Shown here one piece after another: positions 53,447 to 62,305 of a stretch of DNA of 64,000 nucleotides. The stretch covers positions 1-64,000 of the forward strand of contig JAACTB010000015.1 of NCBI GenBank assembly GCA_009993605.1, in the 5' to 3' direction. The notes beneath the pieces were generated by a model. The model saw only the letters and a program-made list of their open reading frames with translations. It did not search any database and was not told where the DNA came from. Source of the stretch: Erythrobacter sp. (GTDB lineage: Bacteria > Pseudomonadota > Alphaproteobacteria > Sphingomonadales > Sphingomonadaceae). The translations under genes and the position numbers were made by a program. The first letter of the stretch is position 1. Each line of letters opens with the position of its first letter.

Positions 53447-54435
53447 GCCTGCTCGCCATCATCCCCTGCCTCAACGAAGAGGCGCACCTGCCGCAGCTCC
53501 TCGCCCAGATGCTCCGCGATGCTGCCATCGACCTGCTCGTCGTAGCGGATGGGGGCAGCACGGATAAAAGCCGCCAGATCGTGTCCGATTATGCCGAGAC
53601 GGGCCGGGTCGTCCTGCTCGACAACCCGGCCCGCATCCAGAGCGCGGGCGTCAATCTGGCAGTGCGCGAATATGGCGAGGGGTACGAATGGCTGCTGCGG
53701 ATAGACGCGCATTGCCTCTACCCAGACGATTACGCCTCTCTCCTGCTCGATGCGGCGCGGGCGCACGATGCCTCCGCCGTGGTCGTGCCGATGGAAACGG
53801 TCGGGCGGAAGGGTTTTCAGAAAGCCGCCGCCGCCGCGCAGAACAGTATTCTCGGCACGGGCGGGTCGGCGCACCGGCATGTGGGCGCGGGTCGCTTCGT
53901 GGAACATGGCCACCACGCGCTGATGACAATCGATCTGTTCCGGCGCATCGGCGGATATTGCGAGGCCATGCCCTGCAACGAAGATGCCGAGCTCGACCAT
54001 CGCCAGATCGCGGCGGGCGGGCGGATCTGGCTCGAACCGAAAGCGGCGCTCACCTATTTCCCGCGGACCAGCATTTCCGCGTTGTGGAGGCAATATCGCT
54101 GTTACGGCCAGGGCCGCGCGCGCAATCTGCGCCGGCACCGCATGACGCCGCGCCTGCGCCAGCTCGTGCCGCTGGCGGTGCCTGCCGCGCTCGCCATGCT
54201 GCCGCTTGCGTTCGCCCACCCGATCTTCGCCCTGCCCGCCGTGGCCTGGGCGGTGCTGTGCCTCGGTTTCGGAATTCTTGTCGGATTGCGCGCCGGAGGG
54301 GGCTTCGCGCTCCTCGCCGGGGTGGCGGCCATGACGATGCAATTGGGCTGGGCCGTCGGGTTCCTGGTCGAATGGGTCGGCAATCCACGCTCGGGGGCAC
54401 CGCGTTACGGGCTGGCCGATAGCGCCGCCCTCTGA
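53443..54435 (+). CDS. Family 2 glycosyltransferase, ExoA-like, membrane-anchored
   Basis: 330-aa GT2 enzyme close in layout to ExoA of succinoglycan synthesis. The N-terminal catalytic part has LAIIPCLNEEAHLPQLLAQ, LLVVADGGSTDKSRQI, the DxD in LRIDAHCLYPDDY, GTGGSAHRHVGAGRFVEHGHHAL and NEDAELDHRQIAAGGRIWLEP. Then come the QYRCYGQGRAR motif and three hydrophobic helices at the C-terminus that fix it to the membrane. It overlaps the preceding gene by four bases (ATGA). A 98-bp promoter-like gap follows before the GH16 gene. Confidence 0.9.
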   Translation: MSLLAIIPCLNEEAHLPQLLAQMLRDAAIDLLVVADGGSTDKSRQIVSDYAETGRVVLLDNPARIQSAGVNLAVREYGEGYEWLLRIDAHCLYPDDYASLLLDAARAHDASAVVVPMETVGRKGFQKAAAAAQNSILGTGGSAHRHVGAGRFVEHGHHALMTIDLFRRIGGYCEAMPCNEDAELDHRQIAAGGRIWLEPKAALTYFPRTSISALWRQYRCYGQGRARNLRRHRMTPRLRQLVPLAVPAALAMLPLAFAHPIFALPAVAWAVLCLGFGILVGLRAGGGFALLAGVAAMTMQLGWAVGFLVEWVGNPRSGAPRYGLADSAAL

Positions 54436-54495
54436 CCCGTTTTTTCGGCAGAAATAGACCGGGCCCGTTTACTCGAAATTAGGATCGTTCGCTCA

Positions 54496-54514
54496 GATTC
54501 GGTTGTGCCGAATC
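54496..54514. promoter_or_regulatory. Inverted repeat upstream of the EPS GH16 gene
   Basis: GATTCGG (54496-54502) and CCGAATC (54508-54514) form a perfect 7-bp dyad around TTGTG. The repeat contains two GANTC sites and is 19 bp upstream of the GH16 start. It could be a protein-binding site or a weak transcript hairpin in the leader. No regulator can be named. Confidence 0.35.
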
Positions 54515-54533
54515 CCGGTGCGTGGAGATCCCG

Positions 54534-55415
54534 ATGCGTCGTTCCCTTATGGCTGTCATGGCCGCTTCCGTTACAGTGTCCGGATGCGGGGCCGACGGTT
54601 CCAAACCCGCGCCGCAAGCTGCGCTGGCCCAGCCCGTCGCCGTCGCTCCCGCCCCGGCGCCTGCTCCTGCGCCGACGCCCTCTCCGACTCCCACCCCGAC
54701 CCCGACGACGCCCGGCGACGTGACGACGGCGGGCACCCAGCAGGCCCTCCCCCCGCTCGATCTGTCCGAGATGCGCCTGTGGAATTATTCGGCCAAATGG
54801 CACGCCTCGCAGTGGAACAACGATTTCGGGGCGCATCCCTGGCGCTTCGACCATGTGCGCCCGCGCAAGAACGGCGACGTCGATTTCGTCCTCGATTCGG
54901 TTGCGGCGCCCGAACTGATCGGCCAGCAATCCAACGGCTATTACGATAGCGGCTTGTGGGAAGCGGACGTCACCATCCCCGCACTGCGCGAAGGCATGGT
55001 GGTCGCCCCGTTCTGGCTCTACAATCACAAAACGCACGAGGAATTCGATTTCGAATTCGCCGGCACGCGCGGGCTGGACGTGACGATCCACGCCTATCCG
55101 GGCGGCCAGCACAAAACGCTCACGAAGCGCATCTCCACCGGCGAAGGCTGGGCGGGCCGCCGCGCCCGCTTCGGGATCCGCGTGAACCAGACGGCGGGCT
55201 GGACGGAAATGCTGATCGATAACAAGGTCGTGCATCGGTTCACGCGCGAGGAACTCGGCTATTTCGCGACCGACAAGTTCAAGCCGATGTTCTCGGTCTG
55301 GGCGACACAGCCGGGGCATGCCAGCCTCGAAGCCTGGACCGGGCGTTGGAAGGGCCTCGAGCCCGGCCAGGAGGTCACGATGACAGTCCACGGTTACCGC
55401 TACACGCCGCTTTAA
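54534..55415 (+). CDS. GH16 family lipoprotein of the EPS cluster (ExoK-like)
   Basis: 293-aa lipoprotein: lipobox VSGC with Cys18, followed by a Pro/Ala/Thr-rich linker (about 34-60). It ends in a GH16 jelly-roll with catalytic EFDFE (Glu170, Asp172, Glu174). This differs from the EIDILE of the laminarinase at 17578. A GH16 enzyme inside an EPS locus usually trims the cell's own polymer, as ExoK does for succinoglycan. The start codon is chosen as ATG at 54534 because GGAG lies 7 nt upstream; a GTG at 54522 is in the same frame. Substrate unproven. Confidence 0.87.
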   Translation: MRRSLMAVMAASVTVSGCGADGSKPAPQAALAQPVAVAPAPAPAPAPTPSPTPTPTPTTPGDVTTAGTQQALPPLDLSEMRLWNYSAKWHASQWNNDFGAHPWRFDHVRPRKNGDVDFVLDSVAAPELIGQQSNGYYDSGLWEADVTIPALREGMVVAPFWLYNHKTHEEFDFEFAGTRGLDVTIHAYPGGQHKTLTKRISTGEGWAGRRARFGIRVNQTAGWTEMLIDNKVVHRFTREELGYFATDKFKPMFSVWATQPGHASLEAWTGRWKGLEPGQEVTMTVHGYRYTPL

Positions 55416-55442
55416 GGCGGGGATCCAGCGCCCGGGCCGACT

Positions 55443-56981
55443 TCATGGGCTATAGGCGGGTCCGAGGCTCGTCGTCCGCAGGATATCGCGCAGCTTCGCG
55501 TAATAGGTCTGCGGGTCGGCGTTTGCGCCGCTCGGTGCTCCGGCGAGGTAACCGTACCCAAGCGGAGAAGGGTGAAGCCCATCGGGGTATTTCGCCGCGT
55601 CGCCTGCATTCCCATTGCCCATCGCCGCATTGGCGGTGAGGTCCAGCACGGCATCCGCGCCCGCTGCATTCGCGCGCACGGCGTTGTTGTAAGCAACACG
55701 CCTGCTTTCGGCTGCCGCATCCCAGCCCCCGTCGGCGCGCGGCAGAATGGTGGCGACCACCAGTTTGAAGCCGAGCGATCTGAGATAGGAAACGAGTGGC
55801 GTGGTCGTATCCGAATAGAGGCTGGCCCCCGCCGTCCCCGCAGCCAGATCGTTGGTCCCGCCCGAGATGAAGGCGACGTTCGGGATGCCCGCCCGGAACT
55901 GGTTGCCGAAGCGGTTGACTCGGTTCGCGGCATCGTCGGCCAGTTTCTGCCCGTGGATACCCGCATTCGTCATCAGCGCCTTGGCGTTGAGGCGCATGGA
56001 GCGGGCGGTGTTCAGCAGATTGCGCGATCCGGTCCCCTCGGTAATGCTGTCTCCGATGAAGAGGACATGATAATCGAATGCGCTCGGCTTTCCGATCGCC
56101 GTGTTCAGGCTGTCGCGAACCGTTCCGCCCGCGGCCTGGGACAGGGCCGTATTATAGAGCGCGACACCGAACAGCGCCATCATCGCCGATTGACCGGCGG
56201 CGTTGCGTCCGATCCTCAACCGCGTGGCCGTCGTGCCAGCATTGCTGGCTGACTGCGTCAGCACCGCACCCTGCGAGAAATAGAGCCGGTTCGAGGCCGA
56301 CAGCGCAAACCCGATCGTATCGGGGCTGGCATCGACGCCCCTTGGCTGGCCGTTGATGTTCGAACCGATCGAATTGACACTGCCCACGCTGGGCGCGTTC
56401 AGTCCGACATTGTCGCCGCCCGAGGCGTTTTCGAACCCCAGTGGATAGGCGTTGTTGAACGAAACCTGCGATTGCGCGGCGACGAAGACCGCCATGTTCG
56501 CGCGATTGAAGGACAGCCCGTTCGCTTCGAGGAAACGCTCGCGGGTCGGGTTCTGGGGCGATGCGATGCGGCTGTATCCGTCGAACAGGATCGGGCAGGC
56601 GTTCCCGAACCGCTGGCCGGTGTCGTAACCGGGTTGGTTGGCGATGGTGCCTTGCGCCAGATGCCGCCCATTGCCCGACTGATCGTGCAGCGTGGCGATT
56701 GTCGGGATGCCCGGTCCCGCCCACGCGTCGATCGCGGCGTAATCCGGGTAATCGCCGCCCGCTCGCGGCATCACGTCCAACATCGCCCCATCCGCGCGGC
56801 GAAGGGTGAACAGCGGGCCGCCATAGCTCGCAACCACGCGCTGCGCGCCATAGGCAGCGTAGGGCGCGACGGCTTCGGCGAGATAGCCAGGCGCCTTGGG
56901 CGCGGCCACGGCGGCGGGCGGCAGGGCCGGAAGGACCGCGCCATTGCGGTGCGCGAGGTGGAGGCCGAGAGAAAATTCCAT
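55443..56981 (-). CDS. SGNH/GDSL hydrolase with arabinofuranosidase-like N-terminal domain
   Basis: 512-aa two-domain protein. The N-terminal ~290 residues look like the ArabFuran-catal/concanavalin-like fold (GGPLFTLRRADG, IPTIATLHDQSGNGRHLAQG). The C-terminal SGNH esterase has block I FIGDSITEG (Ser312), block III GGTNDLA and block V DGLHP (Asp467, His470). No signal peptide is evident. The start overlaps the stop of the upstream 87-aa gene by one base (ATGA-type coupling), linking it to the spike-base-like protein. It may deacetylate or bind a surface polysaccharide, including as a phage-like spike. Confidence 0.85.
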   Translation of the reverse strand: MEFSLGLHLAHRNGAVLPALPPAAVAAPKAPGYLAEAVAPYAAYGAQRVVASYGGPLFTLRRADGAMLDVMPRAGGDYPDYAAIDAWAGPGIPTIATLHDQSGNGRHLAQGTIANQPGYDTGQRFGNACPILFDGYSRIASPQNPTRERFLEANGLSFNRANMAVFVAAQSQVSFNNAYPLGFENASGGDNVGLNAPSVGSVNSIGSNINGQPRGVDASPDTIGFALSASNRLYFSQGAVLTQSASNAGTTATRLRIGRNAAGQSAMMALFGVALYNTALSQAAGGTVRDSLNTAIGKPSAFDYHVLFIGDSITEGTGSRNLLNTARSMRLNAKALMTNAGIHGQKLADDAANRVNRFGNQFRAGIPNVAFISGGTNDLAAGTAGASLYSDTTTPLVSYLRSLGFKLVVATILPRADGGWDAAAESRRVAYNNAVRANAAGADAVLDLTANAAMGNGNAGDAAKYPDGLHPSPLGYGYLAGAPSGANADPQTYYAKLRDILRTTSLGPAYSP

Positions 56982-57244
56982 CAGAACAATCCGACCAGAT
57001 CGGTGGCGCTCGTTCCGTCCGACAGGATATGGGCGGGCCGGACCGGCAGGATGGAGCCCGACGGGATGTTCCGGAACAGGACAGGTGCGTCATCATCCGT
57101 GCATCGCAAGCGGATATCGCCTCCCGAACCGACGAACAGCGCCTTCGGAACCTGGGTGAGTGGCTGAGCGTCCGATGGGATGACGGGGGCGGCGCGGCGT
57201 GCCGGATCGGAAACGCAATCGCCAAAATGCTCGAATCGGTCCAT
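56981..57244 (-). CDS. GTA head-spike base-like protein (Rcc01079 family)
   Basis: 87-aa protein that I recognise as resembling the spike base protein of the RCAP_Rcc01079 family (GhsA), a component of gene-transfer-agent head spikes. It starts DRFEHFGDCVSDPARRAAPVIPSD. A beta-rich middle (KALFVGSGGDIRLRCTDDDAPVLFRNIPSGSILPVRPAHIL) and the closing SATDLVGLF match my memory of that family. There is no signal or membrane helix. TGGAG is 7 nt before the ATG. It is coupled to the SGNH hydrolase gene by a one-base overlap. No other phage or GTA genes are in the window. Confidence 0.75.
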   Translation of the reverse strand: MDRFEHFGDCVSDPARRAAPVIPSDAQPLTQVPKALFVGSGGDIRLRCTDDDAPVLFRNIPSGSILPVRPAHILSDGTSATDLVGLF

Positions 57245-57309
57245 GGGGGTCTCCAGTCTTGTTGCGAGCGAACCATGGCGGTTAGATGTGCGTGTAGGAA
57301 AGTTGTTTT

Positions 57310-58521
57310 TTGACCAGATCGGTTAAAGTTGTTTTGTTGCTTTTGCTGCTCGTCGCGCTGTCGGCGGCGGCGCTTCTCGCCTATTCGGTTCGCGAAGCGT
57401 CGAAACCCATCGAGCGGCCCCAGCGCGCCGCAGCCGCGCGTCAGGCACTGCCCGCCCTCCCCACCATCGGCCTGCCGGGCGCCGTCGCACCGGAGGAGGA
57501 ACTGCTGGAGGTGACGCCCGAGACCGCGCAGGAGATCAACAAGAGCCGCCCCTTCATCACGGGCGACATTCCGGCAGCGCCCGCCTTCCGGTCCCGCCTC
57601 GAAGGGGCAGACCGGGATCGGGCGATCGCCTGTCTCGCGACGGCGGGGCTCTACGAGGCCGGGAGTCGCAGCGGCGATCAGAGCGCGGTCATGCAGGTCG
57701 TCCTCAACCGGGTACGGCACCCGGCCTTTCCCAATACCGTGTGCGGCGTGGTCTTCCAGGGATCGGAACGCAGCACGGGGTGCCAGTTCTCCTTCACCTG
57801 CGACGGGTCGATGCGGCGCAGGCAGCCCGGCGCCGCCGCCTGGCGCTCCGCGCAGGGGCTGGCCATGGCCATGCTGGGCGACAATGTCGACGAACGGGTC
57901 GGCCTCGCGACCCATTTTCACACCGATTGGGTGGTTCCCTACTGGAGCGCGAGCCTCGACAAGCTGACCGAGGTGCGCACCCATTTGTTCTTTCGCTGGA
58001 AGGGCTATTGGGGCACGCGCCCGGCTTTTCGGCGTCCTCCAGCGACGAAAGAGCCGGTCATTCCCGCGCTCGCCGGCCTCTTTCCCGCGCATCAGCTGGT
58101 CGATAGCGAGGCGGTTGAGGAAGCGCTGGCCGAAGCGTCGGAGGACGGCCTCGACATCGCCCAGGATGCAACCGCCCGATCATCCGAACCGGGTGGTGCC
58201 GCCCCGGCTTCGGTCGCCCCGCCGATCATCCGCCAGCTGGCTCCGACGAGCGGGATGGCCGCCGGTCGCTGGGCGATCGACGCGCTGGCCGTGTGCAAGG
58301 GACAACCGGTGTGCCGGGTCGTCGGGTGGAGCGACCCTTCGGCCGTTCCGGCTTCGATCACCCGCGCGACGCTCGTGGATTCGCCGCCGGACCTCGTCTT
58401 CGTGCAGATCTCGCGCGATCGGACGCAGCAGGCCTATTGGAATTGTTCGCGCTGGCCCCGCGCCTCCACCAGCCGCTGCCTCGGCAGCGCGGAGGCGACC
58501 GCGGCACTGGTAACGCAGTGA
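57310..58521 (+). CDS. SleB-type cell wall hydrolase, membrane-anchored
   Basis: 403-aa protein. An N-terminal signal anchor (VVLLLLLLVALSAAALLAY) is followed by a SleB/Hydrolase_2 domain around residues 100-235: AIACLATAGLYEAGSRSGDQSAVMQVVLNRVRHPAFPNTVCGVVFQGSERSTGCQFSFTCD is typical, with the conserved glutamate in LYEAG. The C-terminal ~150 residues are Ala/Pro-rich with cysteines and no known domain. The start is TTG at 57310: AGGAAAG lies about 8 nt upstream, and no ATG or GTG is near. It may open peptidoglycan for EPS export machinery. Divergent from the spike-base-like gene. Confidence 0.85.
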   Translation: MTRSVKVVLLLLLLVALSAAALLAYSVREASKPIERPQRAAAARQALPALPTIGLPGAVAPEEELLEVTPETAQEINKSRPFITGDIPAAPAFRSRLEGADRDRAIACLATAGLYEAGSRSGDQSAVMQVVLNRVRHPAFPNTVCGVVFQGSERSTGCQFSFTCDGSMRRRQPGAAAWRSAQGLAMAMLGDNVDERVGLATHFHTDWVVPYWSASLDKLTEVRTHLFFRWKGYWGTRPAFRRPPATKEPVIPALAGLFPAHQLVDSEAVEEALAEASEDGLDIAQDATARSSEPGGAAPASVAPPIIRQLAPTSGMAAGRWAIDALAVCKGQPVCRVVGWSDPSAVPASITRATLVDSPPDLVFVQISRDRTQQAYWNCSRWPRASTSRCLGSAEATAALVTQ

Positions 58522-58539
58522 GGTGACGCAGTGAGCGAA

Positions 58540-59295
58540 TCAGGTGTGGAGCGTTTCCCGCTCGGTTCCGTCGAAACAGACGCAGGACAATCGCTGGCTC
58601 GCAAAGGCTCCGGTGTCGATCGCGATCCGGTTGGGATGGAATTCGACCTCCTCGACGATCGTGTGGCCGTGGACGACGATGGCTCCATGATCGCGGTCCG
58701 ACCCGGTGAAATCCTCCCGGATGCACATGAGGTCCTGTTCGTCCTGCCGCTCGATGGCGATACCGGGGCGAACACCGGCATGGACGAAGAGATAGTCTCC
58801 GCTGCGAAAGGTCAGCGGCGCGGCGCGCAGCAAGGCGACCAGATGGCCTGGCACCGCCGCGCCCAGTCGCTCGCCGAAATCGAAGCTGTCCTCGTCCGGG
58901 CGCGGCGGGGCGATCCCGAAGCTTTCGAGGAAGGCGAGGCCGCCATGGTCGAGCCAGATGTCCTGCGCGATGGGACTGCCGTTAATACTGTTCAGCAGCA
59001 GATCCTCGTGATTGCCCTTGAGAAGCCGCACGCCGGACTCGGTCACGAGCTTGTGGGCCAGCTTCAGGCAGGCTGCGCTGTCCGCACCGCGATCGATGAT
59101 ATCGCCAAGCAGGACGAGGTGGACCGTATCGGCTTCGCGCGGTCCGCTCTCCCAATGCGCGACGACTTTCTGGACAAGGGTCTGAAACAGGTCGTGACGC
59201 CCGTGAATATCGCCGATAGCGTAGACGCGCTCGCCAGAAGCTGTGCTGGCGGTCTTTCCGGCCGTTCTGCCACCTTTGCGAAAATGCCACACCAT
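58540..59295 (-). CDS. Calcineurin-like metallophosphoesterase (PPP/ApaH-like)
   Basis: 251-aa phosphoesterase with the complete metal-ligand set: GDIHGR (28-33), GDIIDRG (64-70), GNHED (94-98), then VHAGVRPG and VVHGHT near the end. This corresponds to the bacterial serine/threonine phosphatase or ApaH-like group. The start at 59295 matches the family; the open frame runs on upstream to 59361. It is divergent from the next glycosyltransferase, with only 28 bp between their starts, and convergent with the SleB gene 18 bp away. A role in dephosphorylating autokinase or nucleotides is possible but unproven. Confidence 0.9.
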   Translation of the reverse strand: MVWHFRKGGRTAGKTASTASGERVYAIGDIHGRHDLFQTLVQKVVAHWESGPREADTVHLVLLGDIIDRGADSAACLKLAHKLVTESGVRLLKGNHEDLLLNSINGSPIAQDIWLDHGGLAFLESFGIAPPRPDEDSFDFGERLGAAVPGHLVALLRAAPLTFRSGDYLFVHAGVRPGIAIERQDEQDLMCIREDFTGSDRDHGAIVVHGHTIVEEVEFHPNRIAIDTGAFASQRLSCVCFDGTERETLHT

Positions 59296-59323
59296 CCCGC
59301 CAGTATGGCCCAAGGTTCGTGCA

Positions 59324-60310
59324 ATGTCAGGTGATACCTCGCGCAGTCCGCCCGTGACCAAAGCCCAGGCGGGTCAGCCCATCGACGTCAGCTTCGCCGT
59401 CGCGTGCTACAATGCCGGCGCCTATCTCGAACCGGCCATCCGCTCCGCCCTCGCGCAGCAGGACGTCACGCTCGAAGTTTTGATCGTCGATGACGGCAGC
59501 ACCGATGGCAGCCGCGAGGTCGCCCAAAGGCTGGCGGAGGAGGATGCGCGGGTCATCGCCCTCGCTACGCCGCGCAATAGCGGCCCGGCAGGCGCCCGCA
59601 ACGTCGCGCTCGATGCCATGCGCGGGCGCTGGTATGCGATCCTCGATGCGGACGATCTCCTCCTGCCCGATCGCAGCCGCAGATTGCTGGACCTCGCCGC
59701 GAAACGCTCGGCCGACATGGTCGCCGACAATCCGACCCAGTTCGGCGAGGGGATTTCGGAAGAGCCCATGTTCGAGATTGCCCCCAGAGACGGGGACGCG
59801 CTTCTCGATCTCGACCGCTATTTCCTCGATTCCCGCCTGTTCGGCCCCAGGCCCGGCCCGGGATATCTGAAACCGATGATCCGGCGCGACGCGATGCGGC
59901 GCGCGAACCTGTCCTACAACGAGGCGCTCCAGATCGGCGAGGACGACGAGCTGGTTATCCGCGCCTTGATTGCCGGTCTGCGCTACGCCGTCGCTGATTA
60001 TTCAGGCTATCGGTATCGCAAGCACGCCAATTCGATTTCGCACCGGCTTTCGCTCGACCATCTGAACAGGATGATCGCCGCCGAAGAGACCATCGCCACT
60101 CTGCTCCCGGACGCGGTGAGAAGATCCCCGGCCTATCGGGGACGCCGATCGGCCCTGCGGCGCGCCGCGGCCTTCACTCGGTCGATCGAGGCGCTGAAGC
60201 GCAGGGCTCCCCTGGCAGCGGCTTTCGAGATCGCCCGCCATCCCGCGGCGCTGGCGCTTTATTCCCTGCCCCTCAAGGCGCGCATTCGCAGGATGCTGGC
60301 GTCCCGATAG
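59324..60310 (+). CDS. Family 2 glycosyltransferase
   Basis: 328-aa GT2 enzyme. It has VSFAVACYNAGAYLEPAIRSALAQ, VLIVDDGSTDGSREVAQRL, the DxD in WYAILDADDLLLPDRS, and LQIGEDDELVIRALIAGLRY on the acceptor side. There is no membrane helix. It begins at ATG 59324; the open frame extends upstream to 59243 without protein-like sequence. Close in architecture to the enzyme at 51223-52215. It is followed after 66 bp by the export lipoprotein gene and may share its transcript. Confidence 0.88.
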   Translation: MSGDTSRSPPVTKAQAGQPIDVSFAVACYNAGAYLEPAIRSALAQQDVTLEVLIVDDGSTDGSREVAQRLAEEDARVIALATPRNSGPAGARNVALDAMRGRWYAILDADDLLLPDRSRRLLDLAAKRSADMVADNPTQFGEGISEEPMFEIAPRDGDALLDLDRYFLDSRLFGPRPGPGYLKPMIRRDAMRRANLSYNEALQIGEDDELVIRALIAGLRYAVADYSGYRYRKHANSISHRLSLDHLNRMIAAEETIATLLPDAVRRSPAYRGRRSALRRAAAFTRSIEALKRRAPLAAAFEIARHPAALALYSLPLKARIRRMLASR

Positions 60311-60376
60311 GAGGTTGTCGAGCTTTGCGACCTCCCGTATGCAGTCAAAGCATCCCACTCATATCCAGGACGATCC

Positions 60377-60952
60377 ATGCCCGGCCACAGAAGCGTCTTT
60401 CGCGCCCTTTTCGCAACGCTCCTGCTCACGATCGTGAGCGCATGTGCCGGCACCAACGCCGCGCCGGGCTCCGCCGCCTATCAGCCGACGGTGTACCGCC
60501 TCGCCGCGGGCGACCAATTGTCGATCACGGTGTTCGGCGAAGAAAGCCTGAGCCGCGAATATTCGGTGACGCCGCAGGGCGATCTCGCCTTTCCGCTTCT
60601 GGGCGATATTCCGGTGGCGAACCAGACCGTGGGCGAATTGCAGCAGCTGCTGCGCGATCGCCTCGCCGAAGGCTATCTGAACGATCCGCGCGTCACGGTC
60701 GAAGTGCTCAATTACCGGCCCTTCTACATCCTCGGCGAAGTGACCGATGCGGGCGAATATCCGTTCAAGAACGGGCTGACCGTCGTCCAGGCGGTCGCGC
60801 AGGCCGGTGGCTTCACGTACCGCGCCAACAAGGACACCGTCTATATTCTGCGTCAGGGCCAGACGGCGGAGGAAAGCTACGACATCGATTCGGGCCGTCC
60901 CGTCTATGTGGCGCCCGGCGACACGATCCGGGTAGGCGAGCGGTATTTCTAG
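60377..60952 (+). CDS. Wza-like polysaccharide export lipoprotein
   Basis: 191-aa outer-membrane lipoprotein (lipobox VSAC, Cys23). A polysaccharide export domain (YRLAAGDQLSITVFGEESLSREYSVTPQGDLAFPLLGDIPVANQT) is followed by one SLBB-type beta-grasp repeat (PFYILGEVTDAGEYPFKNGLTVVQAVAQAGGFTYRANKDTVYI). It is shorter than E. coli Wza (about 380 aa) and lacks the extra SLBB domain and C-terminal helix, as in the ExoF/GumB type. It would form the periplasmic part of the export channel, with the beta-barrel protein as a possible outer-membrane partner. Confidence 0.93.
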   Translation: MPGHRSVFRALFATLLLTIVSACAGTNAAPGSAAYQPTVYRLAAGDQLSITVFGEESLSREYSVTPQGDLAFPLLGDIPVANQTVGELQQLLRDRLAEGYLNDPRVTVEVLNYRPFYILGEVTDAGEYPFKNGLTVVQAVAQAGGFTYRANKDTVYILRQGQTAEESYDIDSGRPVYVAPGDTIRVGERYF

Positions 60953-61039
60953 TTTCGTAGAAATTACCCTGCGCCCCCGCGATCTCGGCGATCGCGGTGG
61001 TCGCAATTCTTCGGAAATTCTCCGGTTGGAAAGCTCCGC

Positions 61040-62287
61040 TTGTCAAAAGCCATGAAGTCTTCGCAACGGCCTGTCGCGACAATCGTCTCGAAGCAAAGAC
61101 TTTTGGGCTCGACCAATGGCAGTTCGACCTATCTGCTTTCGATCGCACGCTCGATCGAAAAGGCTGGCTATGAAGTCCAACTGATCCAGCCCTCCCCCGT
61201 CATCGCAGGGCGAACGCCTCTCATGCGGTTTCTCCCCGAGATGCGCGTCATGGCCGAGCATAGGATCAGGGGGGCGGTGAAAACTGGTTCGACGGCGCTG
61301 TTCCTTTCTCCGAAGGTTTGGAAAGGCTTCCTCGGGGGAGCAGCCCTGTTGCTGCTGAGAAAACTCGGCCTGCGGGGAAAGTTTGTAGCGGATCGCAAGG
61401 CTCCTTATGCGGTAGCGAGCGAATGGTCGCCGGAGGATTTCGCCTTTCTGGCCTCTGCGATGTCCCCACGAACCCGCTTGATCATTGCGGATTACATCTT
61501 TTGCACGCCAGCCTTCGAAGTGGCTCCTCCCGCCGCCTCCAAAGCGATCATCATGCACGACCTGTTTCACAGCCGTGCCGGAGGAGCCGCAGATTCCGTC
61601 GCTCTCATCTCTCGCGACGATGAAATCGCTTTGCTGTCCAAAGCCGACGCGATTTTCGCGATCCAGGAATCCGAGGCGGCGTTCTGTCGAGAGACCGTGC
61701 CGGATACCGAAGTCGTTCTCGTACCCATGCCCGCCGACCCCGTCGAAAACATTCAGGTAGGGTCCGACGATCTGGTACTGTTCGTCGGCAGCGACACCGC
61801 ACCGAATATCGTGGGCCTGGAATGGTTTCTGGACACGGTCTGGCCCCAGGTTCTTGCGAAACGGCCGAAATGTCGTTTGAAAATAGCGGGAACGGTCCAC
61901 CGCGCATTCGCAGGGCGCGGATGGGAGGGTGTCGAGTTTCTCGGCCTGGTCGACGATCTGGCCGCACTTTACACCAGAAGCGGGGTCGTGATCTCTCCGC
62001 TCACCTTCGGATCCGGGCTGAAAATCAAGCTCGTAGAGGCATTGGCGCAAGGCAAGGCGGTGATCGCCACATCCGTCACATTGCAAGGCGTCGAAGATAT
62101 CTGTGGTGTTGCCGTCGTTCAGACCGACGACGCCAATATCTTTGCCGATGCCCTTGTCGATCTCGCCAGTTCGTCGAGCGCTCGAACAGACCTGGCCCAG
62201 CGCGCCCTTGCCTGTGCGCAACGCAATTTCTCTCCCGACAGGACCCATCGCGAGCTGCGGAAGTGGTGTGAAAGAGCCCGGGCTTAA
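61040..62287 (+). CDS. Group 1 (GT4-type) glycosyltransferase
   Basis: 415-aa GT-B enzyme. The C-terminal half is typical: LVLFVGSDTAPNIVGLEWFLDTVWPQVLAKRP, LKIAGTVHRAF, VEFLGLVDDLAALYTRSGVVISPLTFGSGLKIKLVEALAQGKAVIATSVTLQGVE, with the glycine-rich and E-containing donor-binding site. The N-terminal half is less conserved. The start is TTG at 61040 because GGAAAG lies 6 nt upstream; an ATG four codons on at 61052 is the alternative. The base composition is a little poorer in G+C than neighbours. It ends 18 bp from the ABC transporter gene, convergent. Confidence 0.87.
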   Translation: MSKAMKSSQRPVATIVSKQRLLGSTNGSSTYLLSIARSIEKAGYEVQLIQPSPVIAGRTPLMRFLPEMRVMAEHRIRGAVKTGSTALFLSPKVWKGFLGGAALLLLRKLGLRGKFVADRKAPYAVASEWSPEDFAFLASAMSPRTRLIIADYIFCTPAFEVAPPAASKAIIMHDLFHSRAGGAADSVALISRDDEIALLSKADAIFAIQESEAAFCRETVPDTEVVLVPMPADPVENIQVGSDDLVLFVGSDTAPNIVGLEWFLDTVWPQVLAKRPKCRLKIAGTVHRAFAGRGWEGVEFLGLVDDLAALYTRSGVVISPLTFGSGLKIKLVEALAQGKAVIATSVTLQGVEDICGVAVVQTDDANIFADALVDLASSSSARTDLAQRALACAQRNFSPDRTHRELRKWCERARA

Positions 62288-62305
62288 GCCGGGCCTCGCC
62301 CTGCC

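Noticed and set aside
54630-54720. A repetitive stretch of PAPAP/TPTPT codons that looks like a tandem repeat
   Set aside because: It is the usual low-complexity linker between lipobox and catalytic domain of the GH16 protein, not a mobile or regulatory repeat.
62276-62294. Palindrome GCCCGGGCTTAAGCCGGGC at the convergent end of the GT4 and ABC genes
   Set aside because: Partly coding, short and without a T-run on either side; a terminator call would be weak.
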